DNA of 7,845 nt from Leptospiraceae bacterium UBA2033 (GTDB lineage Bacteria > Spirochaetota > Leptospiria > Leptospirales > Leptospiraceae): the NCBI GenBank assembly GCA_002333425.1, contig DDBL01000098.1, positions 1 through 7,845 of the forward strand, in the 5' to 3' direction. This document shows positions 5,962 to 7,845 of the stretch, piece after piece. Both the position numbers and the translations under genes were made by a program. Numbering within the stretch: position 1 is the first letter of the stretch; each line of letters begins with the position of its first letter. The notes beneath the pieces were generated by a model. It made no database searches and was not told the origin of the DNA. It was given only the letters and a program-made list of their open reading frames with translations.

Positions 5962-6796
5962 CCACAATTTATCAGCGATTAACTCGCACAGGGTTTTGAA
6001 ATTTCAAAACGAAGAAGTTTCAAAGAATATGGGAGTTCTCTCTTCCGGCATGAGAATCAACAGAGCTGCTGACGATGCATCTGGTCTTGCTGTTTCTGAA
6101 AAAATGAGAAGCCAAGTATCTGGTCTCAGACAAGCAGAACGTAATACCGAAGACGGTATCTCTATGATTCAAACGACTGAAGGTTATCTAACTGAGACTA
6201 ACGACATTCTACAAAGAATTCGTGTTCTAGCGATCCAAGCTTCTAACGGTATCTACACACCGCAAGACAGACAAATGATTCAAGTTGAAGTTTCTCAACT
6301 TGTTGATGAGATCGACAGAATTGCTTCTCAAGCAGAATTCAATAAAATGAATCTCTTACAAGGTGACTTTGCTCGTGGTTCTAGAGTTGCTTCTATGTGG
6401 TATCACGTAGGCGCAAATATGCACCAAAGAGAAAGAGTATACATTGCTACAATGACTGTTAGAGCTCTTGAATTAAAGAGACCTGATGGAACAATGTTAT
6501 CTCTCTCTACAGCTGATTTAGCTAATGATGCAGTTGGAACTATTGACGATGCACTTTACAAAGTGAACAAACAAAGAGCAAATTTAGGTGCTTACCAAAA
6601 CAGATTGGAGCATGCATCTAAAGGGCTAATGGTAGCTTATGAAAATATCCAAGCTTCTGAATCAAGGATTAGAGACGCAGACATGGCTGAAGAGTCTGTA
6701 GCGTTCACTAAAAACCAGATTCTAACACAGTCTGGAACAGCTATGATGGCTCAAGCTAACGTAAGACCTCAGTCCGTGTTACAACTTCTTAGATAA
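5951..6796 (+). CDS. flaB: Periplasmic flagellar filament core protein FlaB (flagellin)
   Basis: Core subunit of the spirochaete endoflagellum, which rotates in the periplasm between the cell body and the outer membrane. It is 281 aa, the compact form of flagellin: conserved D0/D1 helices at the N-terminus (about 1-140) and C-terminus (about 190-281), joined by a short middle segment and lacking outer D2/D3 domains. Landmarks are NHNLSAINSHR near the start, INRAADDASGLAVSEKMR (36-53), QRIRVLAIQ (88-96), ARGSRVASMW (141-150), NLGAYQNRLEH (211-221), ASESRIRDADMAEE (235-248) and the PQSVLQLLR end. No signal peptide and no cysteine, as expected for export through the flagellar secretion channel. 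The sequence looks closest to the FlaB2-like Leptospira paralogue as I remember it, but the number is not assigned. The gene is monocistronic, with its own promoter region and terminator. Codon choice and the strong ribosome site fit high expression. Confidence 0.97.
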   Translation: MIINHNLSAINSHRVLKFQNEEVSKNMGVLSSGMRINRAADDASGLAVSEKMRSQVSGLRQAERNTEDGISMIQTTEGYLTETNDILQRIRVLAIQASNGIYTPQDRQMIQVEVSQLVDEIDRIASQAEFNKMNLLQGDFARGSRVASMWYHVGANMHQRERVYIATMTVRALELKRPDGTMLSLSTADLANDAVGTIDDALYKVNKQRANLGAYQNRLEHASKGLMVAYENIQASESRIRDADMAEESVAFTKNQILTQSGTAMMAQANVRPQSVLQLLR

Positions 6797-6821
6797 GATA
6801 AAAATTATCTAAACCCATACT

Positions 6822-6858
6822 AGAGCAGGTTTCTTAGAAATAAGAGCCTGCTCTTTTT
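6822..6858 (+). terminator. Intrinsic terminator of flaB
   Basis: AGAGCAGG (6822-6829) pairs perfectly with CCTGCTCT (6847-6854). An inner CTTA/TAAG helix is capped by a GAAA loop, and TTTTT (6854-6858) follows. It lies 25 nt after the flaB stop. The opposite strand lacks a T-run, so it serves flaB only. A smaller AGATAA/TTATCT repeat (6791-6810) overlaps the stop codon. Confidence 0.92.
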
Positions 6859-6876
6859 GTTTAAAAAACGAAAAAA

Positions 6877-7263
6877 TTAAAATAATGGAATGGGCCAGTC
6901 AATGAAGGTTTTGTGCTCGTTAATTGTAGCACAAGCATATTGTCCAATTGCAATTCCGCCAGTTAGAGAGTTACTGCTTAGAGCATTTGCAAAAACGATC
7001 ATTTTTTCGGCACAAGCATCAACGTCGTCTTTATCATAGAATTTATTATCCCTTAATTTCTGAGTGTTGTATGTGGCAAATGATGTAATTTGGGTTGAAC
7101 TATTTCCTGTTGAGGATGCTCCAATCAATGCGCCGGTTAAAATTTGATTTTTTGCTTCGGAACCTTTTATTGTAGCTTTGGTCATATTGAGTCCAAGACT
7201 GTCTAACAAAACACAATTCGATACCAAGAATAATACTATCAGAGAGAAAATTATTTTTTTCAT
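6877..7263 (-). CDS. Small putative lipoprotein, Leptospira-type
   Basis: A 128-aa protein starting at MKKIIFSLIVLFLVSNC: positively charged n-region, hydrophobic core, then a loose spirochaetal lipobox LVSNC with the lipidated residue at C17. The start at 7261-7263 is preferred over an ATG nine codons upstream, because AAGGA lies 9 nt before it and a clean signal peptide results. The mature part begins VLLDSLGLN, is rich in Ser/Thr/Asn/Gly around 45-62, and contains two further cysteines (C84, C111) that could form a disulfide. It resembles a family of small Leptospira lipoproteins of unknown function that I recall (possibly TIGR04452), not verified. The gene is convergent with flaB and divergent from the capA-like gene. 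Function unknown; membrane face unknown. Confidence 0.82.
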   Translation of the reverse strand: MKKIIFSLIVLFLVSNCVLLDSLGLNMTKATIKGSEAKNQILTGALIGASSTGNSSTQITSFATYNTQKLRDNKFYDKDDVDACAEKMIVFANALSSNSLTGGIAIGQYACATINEHKTFIDWPIPLF

Positions 7264-7340
7264 AATTTTTGTCCTTTTTCCCCTCATCATTTTCCTGTAA
7301 AATTTTAGATGAGAGATTTTTTATTTTACTAACTACTTGC

Positions 7341-7369
7341 TTGACTCAGAGTATACAGACAATTACTTT
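7341..7369 (+). promoter_or_regulatory. Candidate sigma-70 promoter for the capA-like gene
   Basis: TTGACT (7341-7346), a 17-nt spacer, then TACTTT (7364-7369): a good -35 and a moderate -10 with ideal spacing. The leader to the ATG would be about 28 nt. It lies in the 140-bp divergent gap shared with the lipoprotein gene. Confidence 0.5.
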
Positions 7370-7403
7370 TTTAAAGGTATCCAAACGGTTTATTCAACAC
7401 TAA

Positions 7404-7845
7404 ATGATTACAAATAATAAATTTTTCATCGGCTATTGGAAGTTTACAATTCTGATACTATTGTTTCCTCTTCTACCTATCTCATCCGAAGTTCTAAAAA
7501 AACCAAGAACTCTAAAAATTCTAGTGGCTGGTGATGTAATGTTCAACTGGGGTTTAAGAGAGACAAGGCAAAAACGAGGAGAATTTGCACCTGTAGAAGG
7601 TTTAATTCCTCTATTCCAAGAAGCAGACTTGCGGATGGTGAATCTAGAAACTCCCATCGCGAATTCAGAAGAAGAAATGGATGAAACAAAATCCTACGTG
7701 TTCAATGCAAAAATTGAAGATATAAGCCTTTTAAAAAAGATCAATATAGATTTGGTTTTTCTTGGAAACAACCACTCCATGGATTACGGTAAAAAAGGAT
7801 TGGAAGATACTTTAGAAAATCTAAAAAAAGAAAATATACTTTTTG
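7404..7845 (+). CDS. CapA-family protein (PgsA/CapA-type metallophosphatase fold), 3'-truncated
   Basis: The frame is open from ATG at 7404 to the window edge (147 complete codons), so only the N-terminal part is seen. A hydrophobic segment at about residues 14-27 is a signal peptide or anchor, placing the rest outside the cytoplasm. The family motifs follow: AGDVMF (42-47), NLETPIA (80-86) and GNNHSMDYG (121-129), whose Asp, Glu/Asn and His residues correspond to the metal-binding positions of the CapA calcineurin-like fold. Members are named for poly-gamma-glutamate capsule synthesis in Bacillus; outside that operon the substrate is usually unknown, so no symbol is given. An in-frame TAA directly precedes the ATG (7401-7403), fixing the upstream limit, but there is no good Shine-Dalgarno sequence. 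Opposite-strand reading frames here are shadows. Confidence 0.88.
   Translation, partial: MITNNKFFIGYWKFTILILLFPLLPISSEVLKKPRTLKILVAGDVMFNWGLRETRQKRGEFAPVEGLIPLFQEADLRMVNLETPIANSEEEMDETKSYVFNAKIEDISLLKKINIDLVFLGNNHSMDYGKKGLEDTLENLKKENILF

Noticed and set aside
5911..5982. A 23-codon frame overlapping the flaB start
   Set aside because: Its ATG is part of the GGAUG loop of hairpin 1 and it has no properly spaced ribosome site; better explained by the hairpin.
7433..7657. A 74-codon minus-strand frame opposite the capA-like gene
   Set aside because: Shadow frame; the + strand shows clear CapA motifs.
1..7845. tRNA or rRNA genes
   Set aside because: No cloverleaf-like segment with a T-loop sequence and no rRNA signature was noticed by eye; a covariance search was not possible.

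Overview
The window is AT-rich and looks like a chromosomal segment of a spirochaete, most likely Leptospira. The main reason is a complete FlaB-type periplasmic flagellin, 281 aa, with Leptospira-like ends (MIINHNLSAINSHR at the start, PQSVLQLLR at the end). A small lipoprotein with a loose spirochaetal lipobox and AT-rich codon use agree with this. Species was not determined.

Layout, left to right: (1) the 3' part of lepA (elongation factor 4), + strand, cut by the window start at its G3 motif. (2) A convergent hypothetical gene on the - strand, resembling a degenerate GHKL-type ATPase; its stop codon interlocks with the lepA stop in a shared CTAG. (3) sppA, a tandem-domain signal peptide peptidase, + strand, with a TTG start. 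(4) A roughly 254-bp MITE-like palindromic element made of inverted 8-bp repeats, sitting exactly between the stops of sppA and the convergent galM-like gene and flanked by a 7-bp direct repeat. (5) galM-like aldose 1-epimerase, - strand. (6) A 567-bp non-coding region with several hairpin-forming inverted repeats, a candidate sigma-28 promoter and a structured flaB leader. (7) flaB, + strand, followed by a strong intrinsic terminator. (8) A small lipoprotein, - strand. (9) Divergent from it, the 5' part of a CapA-type (poly-gamma-glutamate synthesis protein family) gene running off the right edge. That gene has no stop inside the window and is easily missed.

The genes do not form one operon: strands alternate (+ - + - + - +) and each gene appears to be its own transcription unit. 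No defence system, phage or CRISPR is visible. The most interesting signals are regulatory and structural. The flaB leader can fold into two tandem hairpins that each present GGA in a hexaloop, the second loop holding the flaB Shine-Dalgarno sequence. This is the architecture expected for CsrA control of flagellin translation. Second is the small palindromic element inserted into what was probably a 3-bp gap between two convergent stop codons, leaving both genes intact.
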